Origin: Massospora cicadina
Taxonomy: Eukaryota > Entomophthoromycota > Entomophthoromycetes > Entomophthorales > Entomophthoraceae
Direction of reading: 5' to 3'
Assembly (NCBI GenBank): GCA_022478985.1
Contig: JAKSZP010000170.1
Coordinates: 1-64,000 of the forward strand
DNA: 64,000 bases
Within the stretch, counting starts at the first letter, position 1. Each line of letters opens with the position of its first letter. A program made the translations under genes and the position numbers. Positions 9,271 to 21,546 of this stretch are shown here, in pieces. The notes under the pieces are model-generated. The model searched no databases. It had not been told where the DNA came from and saw only the letters and a program-made list of their open reading frames with translations.

Positions 9271-10545
9271 CGACGCTCAAGCTTCAAACTGAAGTAATGG
9301 AGTTATGTCATGACCACCCCCTGGCGGGACACCCTTGTGTGGGGAAAACAATCAAGCTGATATGCCAGAATTACTCCTGGCTGGGCCTAGTGGGAACTGT
9401 AAGAGGGTATACCGCACGCTGCCTTACCTGTGCCCAATCAAAGCCGTCTCAAAGCAAACTTGCAGGGAAGTTAAAACCACTGCAGATTGCATGAATGCCG
9501 TGGACCTCCCTTAGCGTGGATTTCATCACTGGGCTCCCAAAATTGGAGGGCTACAATGCGGTAATGGTTGTAGTGGACTAACTAATAAAATATGCTGAGT
9601 TCTTCCCATGCACCTCTAAGGTCATGGCGAAGGACATGGATGAAATCTTCATGAGGAAGGTCTTTACCTGACACGGACTTCCAGACGAGATCATCTCAGA
9701 CAGGGGCCTGTAGTTCATCTCTAGGTTCTGGGATCAACTCCTGGAAAATCTTAAGATTAAACCATGCTGTTCCTCCACTTACCACCCCCAATTAGATGGC
9801 CAGACGGAGAGATTCAATCAGACCCTTGAAAAGTACCCATGGTGATACCTCACCACATGACAAGATCATTGGATCAAGTGGCTGAGAAGTGCACAGTTTG
9901 TGTACAACAACCTGGCACACTCATCAACTGGAATGATGCCCTTTTTCGCAAATCAAGAGTATCACCCACAGATGATGGAGGGACACGCTGGGGGAACAAA
10001 CCCTGCAGCAGATGATTTAGTGACTGGAATGTGGGAAAATTTTAAGACATTGAGAGCCAACCTGGAGAAGGCGGCGGAGGTCCATAAGAGGAAGGCGGAT
10101 ATGCATTGCTCCAAGGCTCCGCCCTCAAAGATGGAGATTTTGTCTTGATAAATGCCAAATACTACACACCCCCAGGACAGCGTAGGTAGTTTAGACCTGT
10201 CAACCTAGGACCCTACAAGGTCATTTGACAGATGAATGATGTGGTGTACGAACTAGAATTCCCAGTAGGATCATGCGCACACCCAGTTTTGCACATTTCT
10301 CGGCTCAAGAAATATGAATGCCCTATACCAGCGAAGCTGGAGCTGGTCCAGTCAGACAACCAAGGGGAGGCGGAGTACAAGGTGGAGGAGATTCTGGATA
10401 CCAAGATCACTCGAAAAAAATGATGGTACTTGGTAAAATGGGTTGGCTACCCAATAGAAGAATCTTCCTGGAAAACAGCCGCCAATTATGCCAACTGTCC
10501 CCAGAAGGTGGAGGAATACTGGGGGCGCAGGGGGCTCTCCTTTGA
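9271..10545 (+). pseudogene. B integrase and C-terminal chromodomain
   Basis: The HHCC finger reads ELCHDHPLAGHPC, then CLTCAQSK. The catalytic core keeps VDFITGLP (first Asp), SDRGL (second Asp) and [10 protein letters not shown] (Glu). HSSTGMMPFFANQEYHPQ and a GPYKVI-type block follow. The chromodomain lies at about 10369-10545: EYKVEEILDTKI, WYLVKWVGYP and SSWKTAANYANCPQKVEEY, including the aromatic and acidic positions used to bind methylated histone tails. Stops occur at 9492, 9577, 9668, 9711, 9842 and others. In active relatives the chromodomain steers insertion to heterochromatin. Confidence 0.9.
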
Positions 10546-10554
10546 GGGGGGTGA

Positions 10555-11620
10555 TGTGATGGTCAAGGTGCTGCCTGACTGCCACATAGCCCGACCCCCT
10601 AAGGCAGGGATTGGGGCTCTTAGTAATGTAGATAATAATAATAAAAGCATAGAGTTTGAGGGCAATGACCCTCGTAAATGGCATTCTGACAAATCAGATG
10701 CTGACAAATTGACTAATCCTTAGAGCAGAGGTGGCAAGGGTTGACATAAATGGCGACTGGTTTAATCAAAGGCTGCCAACTAAAGTCTAATGAATTAAAT
10801 TATGACAACGACAACAGCAAAGGGCAGCCCAGCAAATCAGGGGCTGCCAAGCAAAATTATGCCAAAAGTGGAAGCATCAAGAACCACGGCATTAGGCAGC
10901 TCAGCGAATCAGGAGCTGCCAAGCCAAATCCACTGCTAGATGAGAATATCAAGAGCCACGGCGAAGGGAAGCTCAGCAAATCAGGGGCTGCCAAGCTGAA
11001 TTATACCAAAAATGGAAACGTTTATGATAAGGTCAACATGAGAATGCCAAGCTCTGATTTGTCCCCAATGAACAAAATTATATGCAGAAAAGTTTCATTA
11101 ACGCCTAGGGTACCCAACAAACGGTCTAGAATGGGCCTAGACGGAAACATTGGAGGCTGAGATTCTCAAAATAGGCCCGCAGATAGCTCACTGTCTGCGG
11201 ACTCCTCAAGAACAAATTTCCCCATATCCCCCGCTTCCTAATATAAATACAACCAGGCGAAGGAGTTTAAGACAACTTCGTTTTCTAATTTATATAATAA
11301 CCTCAAAAATTGGAAATAAAATTTTTTATTTTAAAAATCATTTATTCAGATTTTGGAGGAAACCCTGGATTTTGAGTGAAAAATGGACCACTCCTTGGAC
11401 TTTAACAGAGCAGTCACCTCTCTGTATGTTCTCTCTGGTGGACATACTGTTCTCCTCAGTGTGAGCATCATCCTCACCATATTCTAAGGATACCTCAATA
11501 TCTCATCAAGCCAATGAACAAAGGACCTAACCACAGCAGCACACTCATGTTTGTGGGCCCTCACCTGGGCCCTCTTGCCCAACTGTTTTGTGGCAATGTG
11601 GAAGGACCCCATTTGTCACA
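10555..11620 (+). repeat. B 3' LTR
   Basis: 1066 bp, TGTGATGG...GTCACA, preceded by a polypurine tract. It is about 72 bp longer than the joined 5' LTR because it has one extra minisatellite unit. TATAAATA is at 11242. Confidence 0.88.
10823..11038 (+). repeat. 72-bp minisatellite in B 3' LTR (three units)
   Basis: The units start at 10823, 10895 and 10967, exactly 72 bp apart. Each starts with a 26-bp inverted repeat (GGCAGC...GCTGCC; the third unit is less perfect). The unit is 24 codons, and the open frame 10750-11160 reads SGAAKQNY, SGAAKPNP and SGAAKLNY once per unit. Confidence 0.8.
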
Positions 11621-12640
11621 TGGTGTCGACCTTATGGATCACATTTTGTGCGCATCCCAAATTGTGGTCATCCTGAGCAAACACTTACCAATACTTTTTG
11701 AATAGTTTGAGCCCCTCCTCTTGCTGGCCTTCTGACAGATCAGCGAGTTGCTCTCAATCAACCAATAGGTTGATGCTTTTGGTTACCTCAGCTGGTAATC
11801 TCATCTCATTGAGAGTCCCAAAATTGTGGAATCTCCTAAATTTGGCTGTTGGGATCAGATGAACAAATGTGATCTGATATTTCCTGATTTTCATCAGATT
11901 TTCACTTATTTATCCAGGAGAACTCAAATTTCTCCATGGCCCAGCATTATAATCCCAGGAGCCACCCAAGGCTCCATTCTGGACTTCTTTCAGGGGCTTC
12001 TGACCTCTCCATACAACAGCTCAGTTATCTCCAATGTCAACCCCATATCAACTATCATCTGCAATCCTGGTGCTATGGCTTCTCATTCTTGATCCTCAGT
12101 GGAATTCCCAGTTCTCTAGGATTTCCGCTGGCATTTCTCGTCGCTTTCTACCAACTAATTGGTACAGAATTAGGACAATGTTATCATTGTATATTAGATT
12201 GATGAAGTTGTTTCTCTAATTCAGCGGAGCTAAACCATCTTTCTGATATACCAATTATAACGTCTGACCCAATATGATCAACGTATTATCCTCATAGTTA
12301 CATTTAACTTCATACTTGCATAGAAACTCCATTTCGATTAGAATGTCATAGTTTTGGTTAGCCAAAACTATGGCTGGCGGAGATACCACCAATGACCCAA
12401 ATCATAGTGTCAACACGCTATACGCTCACCAGGAGATGGTGGTATTTGCCCAGCTGTCCCATATTCCTTCTTATGTTCCAAGTCCAGTGAGATCTTCATC
12501 CTCTTTACCAGCTTGGTCAAGACAATGTTGATGGGTGCTTCACTGTCAACAATCGCCCTCACTCTCAGTTGATTCACTTGTATGTCTATATATGTACACT
12601 CGGATTATTGCAATATAATATTTACCGAATTAATAGTGGC
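11621..12640 (-). pseudogene. Element A protease and protease-RT spacer
   Basis: On the minus strand the retropepsin motif appears as RVRAIVDSEAPINIVLTKLV near 12570-12510, where DSGA has become DSEA. The frame then decays. The right end of this segment, in protein order just before the RT, holds VFAQDDHNLGCAQN. Several stops and frameshifts are present. Confidence 0.7.
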
Positions 12641-14290
12641 ATTATTAGCCAAATTTAAGGGTGTGAATAATTTGCACCAATAAATCAGGAAACAATTCCT
12701 TTATTGAACTGAAGGGGATCGACAAATTGACATCATCTAATCAGACTTCAGATAATTTTGGGATTCTCAGAAGTTTGATTTGTCCGCTAGTTGTCAGGTG
12801 TATGCCTGGCCACTTCCTTGATTATCTTGGGGTCAATTCTCTTCGCCCCAGCTCTGGTCACAGCATTTACATCCAAATTGACCACTTGATACAGCTGATC
12901 CTGTTTTTCATCCACAAACAGATTGCTGAAATCAATTTCCTTGGTCATGATGTCAGGAGGAACAGGCTTCTCTGCAGCTCTAGACTGTTCCCCATCTAGG
13001 CCGTGGGCCCTTTTCCCAGTTCCTTAGTGGCAGCTGACTCTTTCGCTTGGACCATGTTGATATGATCCCTCATCTTCTTAATGCACAGCAAAACGTCCTT
13101 TCCCACCACATTGGTAGCAGAACTTTTCCTTCTTATTCGACTGTCTGAATTCTTTGGGCTTATTCCCCAGCACAGTTTGGTTGGTCATCTCTTTAGCTCC
13201 TTTGTTTCCCTTCTTGGAATTTGGATTGCATACCAGATTGTATTCAAAGATTCTATTTTTGGCATCAAATATCACTCCTAAAATCTTCAAATTATCTACC
13301 ATTTGCAAGGTAGTTATTTCCATCATGAGAATGGAAGACAATTTGCAATGCAAATCGTGATAGGGCCAAAGGGCTGCTTGCAAGGCGATTCTAGCATCAA
13401 AATCATCTAGTACTTTTGCTCCGACCAGGATCTGCGACTCCTGGTAAAACTGATCTGCAAAGCTTGCTAGAGACTCATCTTTATGGAACTGGATTCCCAT
13501 ATACTCATGTTTACGCTTCAACATGCTCGTCAGACCCCCAACTTCCTTCATGATGGCTGCCTCTGCCTCCACATATGACCAGCTGTCACCCTCCTAATGA
13601 GTTAACACTAAGTTCTGACAGTTGATGTCTAGGCAATTCATGACCGTCAACGCCTTTTGACAATCCCTGTAGGCATATATGGTCATATCAAACAGTCGGA
13701 AAAACACTGGGGCATTATCCCATTAAAACGTTGGCAATTTCAGCATTGCCTTAAATTCCTCCAAGTTATCTCTGACCGATTCTCTAGGTTCAGCAAATTG
13801 GCTTACTTGAGGAGTGACTTTGGGTGTCATCTCCAAATGGCAGCAAAAGTGGGCAGCATGTTCCTTGGGGTATTTGACTTCCCAAGTATTGTGTGAGGAC
13901 TTCTTTCTTTAGCATTGCTTGCCATATATGGCTCACAACTACACTTGTGAGTTTTAAGCTCCTCCACCTGTTTGATCAGTTGCTCTATATCCACGCTGAA
14001 TTTTCTCAAATGAACTCAATCTGCTTCTTGCTCTGTTTTAAGGTATAAGACCTCTCAAACAAGATCCCCTTCTTTCTTCTTCAACGAAGTTACTTTCTCA
14101 AGTAACTCATTTCACAAAACTTGCAACATTATCTATCCCTTCCTCCACCTTGGTGATTCGTTCTTCCAAAGCTGTGAATTCCTAATGATCCACTGAGTTT
14201 ATGGCATTATGATTCACAGTGTCTAATTCCATCCACAGTTTGCATAGCTCATCTTTGTACAACATTCTTATAAATTCTTCAACTCAACTA
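12640..14290 (-). pseudogene. Element A gag with CCHC knuckle
   Basis: The best frame is 13572-13078. It contains a capsid-like helical region (YMGIQFHKDESLASFADQFY, then VLDDFDARIALQAALWPYHD), a basic asparagine/lysine stretch, and a zinc knuckle CYQCGGKGRFAVHC in which the knuckle histidine is arginine. Upstream frames to about 14290 give a coiled-coil N-terminus and LFDMTIYAYRDCQKAL. After the knuckle the frame continues toward the protease (RAAEKPVPPDI and similar). Stops at 13596 and elsewhere disable it. Confidence 0.75.
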
Positions 14291-14292
14291 CG

Positions 14293-14313
14293 CTCCTGTA
14301 GTGAGCACCAATT
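14293..14313 (-). other. Element A primer-binding site (tRNA type)
   Basis: Directly after the LTR end the minus strand reads AATTGGTGCTCACTACAGG. E (55389) and J (63538) have the same TTGGTG...ACTA(C/T)AGG pattern. A site opening TGG matches the CCA end of a tRNA. Confidence 0.65.
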
Positions 14314-15462
14314 TGTAAAAATTTACTGGTTTGGTTATTATTGGCAAACAACCCCAGTAACCTTTTTAAAGCACAGGTTCGTTTTCTTGTGCACTTCATC
14401 TGCGTTGTATAGTATATTAGATTTTTGGTTGATAATAGTTTGATGATTATCCATAGTTGAGTGAATATTCTTGTATCTCATCCCAACGCTCTGCCAGTAT
14501 TCCTGATTAAAATAGTTGAGATGTCATGATCTAAGATTCATTCCCTCATTCTGTCCAACCCAATCATCTATGAGATTCCCTGGTGGCAGTCTCTTTGGTC
14601 CAACACAAATGGCAGCAATCCCCAATTGTGTCTCCTTCTTCTCTAGATCCCCGCTCAGATCTTTACTCTTTTCACTAAGAGTCTCCCAATTATTGCACAC
14701 AGCAATAATATCCTTGAGAAGAATGGCACAATTGAAAGCTGATAATAGTTTAATCTAAACTATTTACTGGATGAAAACTATAGAACTTCTTTACTAAATG
14801 CTGTTCTCATAAATACTGTTTTTTGTTAGGAGTAAATTCTGGGGAATTTATAGTGAGGATTTGGTCATCTAACCCTCAGTTGACACTTCTTTGATGAAAC
14901 AGCAGCCATTGCTGTTGAATCACCCATCTTCATCTTGGCAGTGATGGTCTTCCCCATCCTGGCTAGGATTCTGTCATTGGACATCCTTGAGACTTAAAAT
15001 GGAAAGAGTCAGAAAATGTGTCCCTAACGTTTTCCTCTCGATCCAAGTGAACCAACCATATTTGGCTAGTGACCTGCTTAGGTAATGGGACTTATTACCC
15101 ATTAAGGCAGGTCATGCACCAACTGATCGATTCACTAGTTGCAGGCGGCATCACTCACCTCATAACTTGCTATTCATTCCCAATCAGTTGGTGATAAAAT
15201 CCAACTAATCACAATTGGTATAACTGATAGTTATTCACTATCAAATGCCCCTATTTCATCGGCAACTCCACCCAATGAGATCTTAAGTATATGTCCAGAT
15301 TGATCCCTGAAAGATATGACCAGGAAAATATCCCAAAAACCCTAAACATAGTTACTCCAAAACTCAGGCCAACCAATTTCTAATTCACTTCGACTTAGGG
15401 AATTAAACCCTAGCAATTCCTTGTAATCTAGCAGGCTGGGAATATGGGCAAAAATCCCAACA
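14314..15462 (-). repeat. Element A 5' LTR
   Basis: 1149 bp, starting TGTTGGGATTTTTGCCC and ending AATTTTTACA in transcriptional orientation. It aligns end to end with the solo copy at 50400-51554, which defines both termini. Confidence 0.88.
15071..15113 (-). other. Compound inverted repeat inside A-type LTR
   Basis: GACCTGC (15071-15077) pairs with GCAGGTC (15107-15113), and inside it TAATGGG (15083-15089) pairs with CCCATTA (15098-15104). All four arms are conserved in the copy at 51159-51201. Confidence 0.65.
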
Positions 15463-15589
15463 CCTTGCTTTATTTGAAATTTCATATTTTACACCTTTGA
15501 CGGTGTGTATATATTGAAGTTGATACACCTTAAAAAACTTTCTACTCTATGCTTAAGATGAATGTAGGAATAAAATTATTACCATATAT

Positions 15590-15700
15590 TGTATAAGTTT
15601 AATTAGTAAACTTATGTAATATTATCTTATATTATCACTATACATTATTATTATATTATTATAATTATCATTATTATATTATTATCATTGTTGCTTCTTT
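15590..15700. repeat. AT-rich stretch with ATT microsatellite and a hairpin
   Basis: ATAAGTTTA and TAAACTTAT form an inverted repeat at about 15595-15617, followed by ATT/TTA repeats to about 15690. A similar inverted repeat (ATAAGTTTA...TAGACTTAT) with ATT repeats lies at 27940-28030. The rest of 15463-15735 shows nothing recognisable. Confidence 0.6.
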
Positions 15701-15739
15701 TTCTCCTTAGCATCACTTTAAGAGTTAAGGACAGTTTGA

Positions 15740-16830
15740 ATAAAATTTATAATGATTCAATGATCAACATAGGAGGGGAAAGTATACACCAATAATCAGG
15801 AAGTCCTGGGAAAACATTGCAAAGGGTGGTAACGCCACCAATATACCAATCCACAAGGGTATTAAATGCTCCCACAAGGAGCTCCTGGTAAGCTATGAAA
15901 ACCAGACCAAACACCAATTGCAAGTTACCTACTGAATGGTACTTAAAAATGCTATTCCATCAATAATTTGTAATAATATTCACTACTCACTCCTCTCCTC
16001 CCTTATTAAGGATAAGGTCAGAGTGAATTTTGGGGTAAAACTCCCAGAGATTTTATCAGCTATACCCAAAAAAGAAAAGTATATTTTAAAAATACAGTTT
16101 TTATTAAACAAGAATCTTATTGAAGATTCATCAACGTCAGCTTTTCTATAGCAGAGAAGGCAGATGCTGTGTTCAAGGATATTATGGAAGTCACCATAAA
16201 AATTGTAACTCACAACATCAAGATACACTGTACCCATTGGATCAAGGAAAACGACCTCTCCATTTCATTTAAAGAGCTTCCAACTGATCTCCCCTGCAAC
16301 TTTGTCAAAGCAGAGTTGATTAAAGTCCTAGAGGTTTATGGCAGAGTGAAGTAGTTTGATCTTCAACAATTCCACCTCATGCTTGAACTATGTAGTGGTA
16401 AGGCTATCATAGTTATCAACCCCTAACCTGAGGTAGAGGCTAACCCCAACTTGATCCCCCGCATCACATAAATCATCTTACTGGAGGGACAAATGTCAGA
16501 TCCCTTAAGAGTGACTACTAAGAAGGCACCACCAATATGCCAGCACTGCCAAGTACAAGGTCATCAAGCCCATGAATACCCTGCTGCAGGCAAGTAACAA
16601 GAGGAGGAGGACCCAGAAGAGATGGATGAAACTAATGAAATTTTTGTGAAAATTCAGGTGGCAATAACACCATTAAACTGAGGGGACATGGTGAGTATCA
16701 AGTTATTAAACTGTTTAATCCAAGAAACACAAAGCAGACTAAAAGGCAAAGAAGTGAGCGGAGGCCAGAGCAAGAGCTGAGGAAGCTAAAAATATAAATC
16801 AGATCTCAGCTACAAATATCAAAGATGAAG
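15740..16830 (+). pseudogene. LINE L ORF1 (RRM-like region and CCHC knuckle)
   Basis: Open stretches at 15936-16151 and 16169-16354 are followed by a degraded knuckle, CQHCQVQGHQAHEY at about 16538, where the last cysteine is tyrosine. The segment LSISFKELPTDLPCNFVKAE matches in position the KTLFISFDSLPTNL block of LINE2 ORF1. LINE ORF1 proteins coat the element RNA. Stops at 16149 and 16352, among others, break it. Confidence 0.65.
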
Positions 16831-17379
16831 CTCAAACCACTTTGAGCTCCCAAGGGAAGTCCTTGAGGAGTCAATGGAAGGGACTGCAGATCCTCAGATG
16901 CAGTAGACTATGTAGGGGCAGATGCTGCCTACATACCAGAAATGAAAAGGTGCCAAGTCAGGCTGGCTTCCCTAACTCCAGACAATTACCTACAGCCTTA
17001 CAAAAAATGCACAAAATAAGGGATAAACTTCAAAATGTACCTACCACCATTAGAGTGAGAGAGACTTTCGATCAGCTCAGATTTAGTGGCTCAGAAAACC
17101 TACCCAGAAGGTCAAAGATCAAATCATTTGAATTGTGATAAAACTGGGTCAAATGGCCCAAAGCTATTCAATTAAGGAGAATCAGGTGGATTGAGCAGCC
17201 CAATCACAATATGGATGATCAATTTTGCAGGATTGAAGGCTACCATGTCTTAGGATAAGAAAATTAAGCACCTGCAAAACCCTCTGGCTGATATCCTGGA
17301 GATTCAGGAAAGTCTTTGTCCAAGGGGGAGGAAGTCAAGTGGATCTAGATGTCCTTCCAAACTTCCTAACTTAGTCCAC

Positions 17380-19690
17380 CATCTTTGGGTTTGTGATTAG
17401 ACCAGGCAGGGGCATCACCATCACATCATTGACTGATTACCTAGGGGGTTCTGGACATCACCATCACCTGACAAGATAACCAGTACTCATAGTCAACATC
17501 TACGCCCCCAACATCCCAAGAAAATGCACCAACTTCTTTAATGAGGTAGCCAGACTACCACTACCAAAGGACAGCATTCTGCCAGGGTACATGAGGTGTT
17601 GGCTCATGAGGGCCACAGACAGATGGCCCCAGACATTAATTACCCCCAAGGACACCTGGAAACATCATTGCTCATGGCTGCTATGGGTATCATTGATGCA
17701 TGCCCAAAAGGGCATGCCAACCTTGAGCAAATATTGAGGCCACATGTCAGAGAGGGTGAGCTTCTTTATGATGCACATTGACCTTGTCTGCATCCCAACA
17801 ACCTTAAACATACATTAGAACACTTCAAAACAGTTAGTGTCACTCACTTGGATTATCAGTTGGTAAGGATCACCTTGAGGCCAGAGATGCAGGCACAACC
17901 TCACCCCAGTGGGAAAAGGTCTACACACAAAAGGTGAGTAACGCTAACTTCGCCCACTGGTTAGTGATACAAACCATGTCTTGAGACATGAGGGACCATC
18001 TCGGAGAGGATCTGTTTTAGACCTGGGGGTGCCTGAAAGCCAAAATGGTCACTGCTGAAAAATGAGCATTCACCAAGAGGCACGTGGCTGAGGCGTCAGC
18101 TCCTCAAAAACAATCAACTGTCAAAAAACAAGAGAAGAATGCCCTCCAAGCGGGCACAACACCAACTGGGTGAGGGAATGGGTTCAGCCGACCCTCAAAA
18201 TCCTCTGTTTCAGCAAACAAGCCCAGGAGCAGCTCACGTTACAGATGGGGGCAAAGCTCATGACAGAGGGTGAGAAGTTGTCTAGATACTTCATGCGCCA
18301 TTTCAACACCTGGAAATCCTGAACATAATGCGACTTACTGACTGCGCAGGATGGCACTGTAGCACTCACTCCAGAGGCGCTGGCAGAAGTTATCCATGAC
18401 TACTATACAAAATTATGCTCAAATGAGGGCGCTTTACCTCAAGACTTTGAGACATTTCTTGGGAGTGCTAACCCGCCACTGGCCCTGGATATGTCAGCCC
18501 ACATGGCGCTAATATTAAAGGAAGAACTTAACGCAGCTATCAGGAGTCTCCCCTAGTGGAAGACCCAGAACATGATGGGATCCCGTATGAGATGATTACA
18601 GCGTTCCCAGACCTTCTCAGCCATATTCTCCTCGAAGTGCTCAATAAATGCCTGGATGAAACCAGGTTGTTTCAGGGGAAACAAAGCACTGCTCGTCCTC
18701 CTCCACAAAAAAGGTGACCCACAATCACTAGACAATGGGAGTCCAATCTTGCTGATTTATCACGGGTAAAAAATAGCATTCAAAAATTCTGGCACATCTT
18801 TTGAATTCTATTAGTAAGAACATCGTCTCCTTAAACCAGTATGGGTTTGTCCCTTGCAGGAGCATCTGGGACAACATCAACATGGCCCACAACATCACAC
18901 AGTCAAATTATAGTGGGTTGTTAGTAGTTCTGGACCAGCAAAAGGCTTACAACATAGTAGACTGGTCATAACTGCACCGCTGTATAGTAAAAGCGCACCT
19001 GCTGACCAAGTTCAGACTTGGCCATGAAACAAACAACAACAAGCAGCATGTCAGTACTAGTCCCCAGAATTCAATCATCTCAAATCTCGCCTTAATGTGA
19101 TGTGAGGCAAGGGAACCCTTTGAGTTTCCGTTATGTACAACCTGGCCTTTGATCCAGTACTGCAGGCAGCGGAAGAAGAGTTAGAAGGTATCAGTGTGCA
19201 TGGGTAACCCATGCTGAAGACCTTGACCTACATGGATATTGAGGTGATTAAAATTACAAACACAGAGGACTCAGAGACACTTGAGTCAATCACCCACCAC
19301 TATGAGAAAGCTTGTAACGCGCAGGTGAACAAAACAAAAATGGAAGTACTACCTGTAAGTGGCACATCAATAGCCCAACCCATATGAAGAGCAAAAATTA
19401 GATCTGAGAATTGCCACAAGGATCCATCCACCCCCACTCCTATCAGCCCACTCATCTGAAAATGGCAACTGGTCTGGGAAACACCCAGGCCATATATACC
19501 TGATGACGAGGTCACTCAAGGGAACATGACGTCAGGGTGAAACAGCATAAGCAAAACCTGAAAAATTGCAATTTTTAAAAGCTCATCTAAAAGTCAGGAG
19601 CTAGTATCATCCTAGCCACAATAAATAAGATGCCAGTAACCAACTCCAAACATGACATCATTGAGTTGCAAGAGAATAGTTTCAATGCAG
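17380..19690 (+). pseudogene. LINE L ORF2 (endonuclease and RT remnants)
   Basis: Endonuclease traces include VNIYAPNIPRKC near 17500. RT traces include QYGFVPCRSIWDNIN near 18840, LLVVLDQQKAYNIVDW near 18930, and a weak YNLAFDPVLQA near 19140. These match LINE2's QFEFIPGRSIWNNI and LVFLDKEKAYDRVSW. No intact F(A/M)DD box is readable. No frame is open for more than about 70 codons. Confidence 0.65.
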
Positions 19691-19815
19691 AAATCTACTC
19701 TAATTTTTTTAGTACTAGATGGTCCCAACCCAAGGGGGGATTCATCGATGTAATCTATCTACTCTAAAATTTTTTAGTACTAGATGGTCCCTCTATCTAC
19801 TCTAATTTTTAAACG
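19690..19815 (-). repeat. Two very short LINE 3'-end copies in tandem
   Basis: TTTTTTTAGTACTAGATGGTCCC occurs as two blocks starting near 19704 and 19770. The first continues with CAACCCAAGGGGGGATT, as at 44805-44850 (end of LINE H). On the minus strand each reads as a LINE terminus ending in an A-run. Both are bracketed by copies of TCTACTCTAATTTTT-like sequence, as expected of TSDs. Confidence 0.55.
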
Positions 19816-20003
19816 ATAAATACAACTAATTGCAAGTCTCACAATTTACAAGAAAATGATGAAATGCATGATGGATTAACTAGTGAATCCATCTAAACTT
19901 TTAAATAAATTTAATCTCAACATTGATGACTTTGAATACAATATAGATAATTACAAAAAATTAAAAGCAATATTGAGGTCCAAACCCTTAATTTAGCTAA
20001 TAT
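19816..20003. other. Unassigned AT-rich spacer
   Basis: About 190 bp between the short LINE ends and the TSD of LINE1. No coding signature or repeat match is visible. Confidence 0.4.
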
Positions 20004-20016
20004 ATTAATGGGAAGA
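20004..20016. other. Target-site duplication of LINE1
   Basis: ATTAATGGGAAGA occurs at 20004-20016 and again at 25239-25251, right after the A-rich tail of LINE1. Confidence 0.85.
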
Positions 20017-20098
20017 AAGAAGCTTTTTTTCCCATAACAATCACTTTAGTTACTATGATTTGATTCGAACAGAAATTTTTGATAATCACACAGGAGAG

Positions 20099-21546
20099 AT
20101 GGGCAGTTTTAATAATAAATCTAATACAACCTGGACAAGCGTCGCATCAAGAAGTGTTGCAAAACGGTGCACCTAAGGGCAAGAAACGCCCTGGATGGGG
20201 ACCAGGAAACCAAGCCGCCAAGAAACCACAAACTCAGACACTGTCCAGGCTTATGATATTTATTATAAAACAAGATCAATACATGTATATCTAATGTAAC
20301 CACCACTTTCAAAGGTGGAACATGGGCTCTGACTCTTTCTTGGGGATGAGTCCCTGACCCTGTGGGAGAAAACATGTGAGGCACAGCCCTCCTTTTTCCC
20401 CCATGCAATATATGTCACCACCAACAACATGGGCCATAGCTGTATTAAGTATTGGTTTTGAAACAGCTGAAGAAGTGGAAGCTGCAGCAAAAGTCTGCAT
20501 CGAAATTGCCTTTCCTGAGGGCAAAAAAATAGTGCGCACCACGCACACCAGATGGAACAAAGCAAAAACTTTGTTTATCTCCTTCAACTCGCTCCCTATC
20601 AATCTTCCTCATAAGGTAATTGAGGAGGAGCTCCGCAAAGGGCTTGTAGCCTATGGAGAAATTATGCAACTCAAATTACAACAATTTTTCCTGATGCCAA
20701 CCCTGTGCACAGGCAAAGCTATCAATATAATCAACCCATTCCCTGAAGTGGACGATGGCTTATCAAGATTCCCCGCACAGCAGAGTTTCACTTTGCAGGA
20801 TGGGGGACAGTCATCAGCATTCCAAGTTACACTGGAACGCGCACCATCTATATGCAACCACTGCAGTTCATTGGGAAACAAGGAACACGAATGCCCCGTG
20901 AAGAAGGGCTTAATGGAAGCAGACTACTGTGAGGAAGCCATAGATGAAAGTAATGAAAACTTCGCCAGAATGACCAGCGCCACCACCCATTCCGCTGGGG
21001 TGAAGATGAACTTTACTCCATCGTGGACCCAGTTACACATAAACAACGCAAAGTGGCACAAAAAGCCTGCAAGTGAGCAGCGGCCGAGGTGGCAGCACAT
21101 GCAGAATCATCCATTGACTCAGGAAAAATTCAAGAGATATTTTGGATATACACTGAGCCAACCAATCAGAACAATATGCCCAGGTTGAAAATTTTCACAG
21201 AAACCCAACTGAGTCACCAAGAGACATCAATCATGCACACTTTAAGGAACAATTCAGCTGAAATATGGGTGAAAATGCGGTGCACAATTCTCCAAATTTG
21301 AACCCCAAAATTACAGAACCCAATCAGCACCCCGCATTGAACCATCATGAGATATGTGCGGGAAAAGATAACACAAATTCCAAGAACCGCAATTCCCACA
21401 AAAAATCAAGTCAGATCAAGGGAACTGACATTGTCACTGAGAGAGTTGGATTACAGATGCGGAGCATGGCCAAAATGAGCTGCGGTGGGTTAGGGCCAGA
21501 GGGCCCCCCAACTGCTCCTGAGGCGCCACGGGCACCTCAGTATTAA
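20099..21546 (+). pseudogene. LINE1 ORF1 (RNA-binding protein with CCHC knuckle)
   Basis: The start ATG is the one conserved with LINE2 (MGSFNNKSNTTW against MGDFNNKNNTTW). The long open part is 20376-21188. It contains an RRM-like region (FETAEEVEAAAKVCIEIAF, then KTLFISFNSLPINLPHKVIE), a knuckle with CNHCSSLGNKEHEC where the histidine of LINE2 is asparagine, and an acidic stretch. A charged C-terminus follows to 21546. Frameshifts near 20150, 20290 and 20440 and one near 21190 break it. It would package LINE RNA. Confidence 0.8.

Larger units (their letters stand above)
3171..11620 (+). mobile_element. Chromovirus B (Ty3/Gypsy LTR retrotransposon with chromodomain)
   Basis: The order is 5' LTR, gag, protease, RT, RNase H, integrase, chromodomain, 3' LTR. 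The 3' LTR follows a purine tract ending GGGGGGTGA, which places the LTR start at TGTGATGG (10555); the 5' copy has mutated to TATGATGG at 3171. The 5' LTR is interrupted by element D. B sits inside element A, whose frame resumes at 11621. No matching 5-bp TSD is visible (AGATA on the left, TGGTG on the right), so a small junction deletion is likely. Stops, frameshifts and a mutated RT active site make it dead. Confidence 0.9.
11621..15462 (-). mobile_element. Gypsy element A, proximal fragment (5' LTR, gag, protease)
   Basis: Reading leftward: LTR 15462-14314, a tRNA-type primer site, gag with a CCHC knuckle, protease, then the protease-RT spacer up to FAQDDHNLGCAQNVIHKVD, where B begins. 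The RT part continues at 3170-2271. The two halves join in the expected protein order, showing that B inserted into A. Confidence 0.88.
15735..19690 (+). mobile_element. Old LINE L (decayed, plus strand)
   Basis: A strongly mutated LINE of the LINE1/LINE2 type, with ORF1 and knuckle, endonuclease and RT regions in the correct order. It retains more stops per kilobase than LINE1 or LINE2 and lacks a recognisable finger and 3' tail. Confidence 0.75.

Noticed and set aside
7800..10420. Alternative genetic code with TGA as Trp in element B
   Set aside because: In-frame TGA falls at positions where relatives have Arg, Gln, Thr or Leu as well as Trp, and TAA and TAG occur too. Ordinary pseudogene decay explains this.
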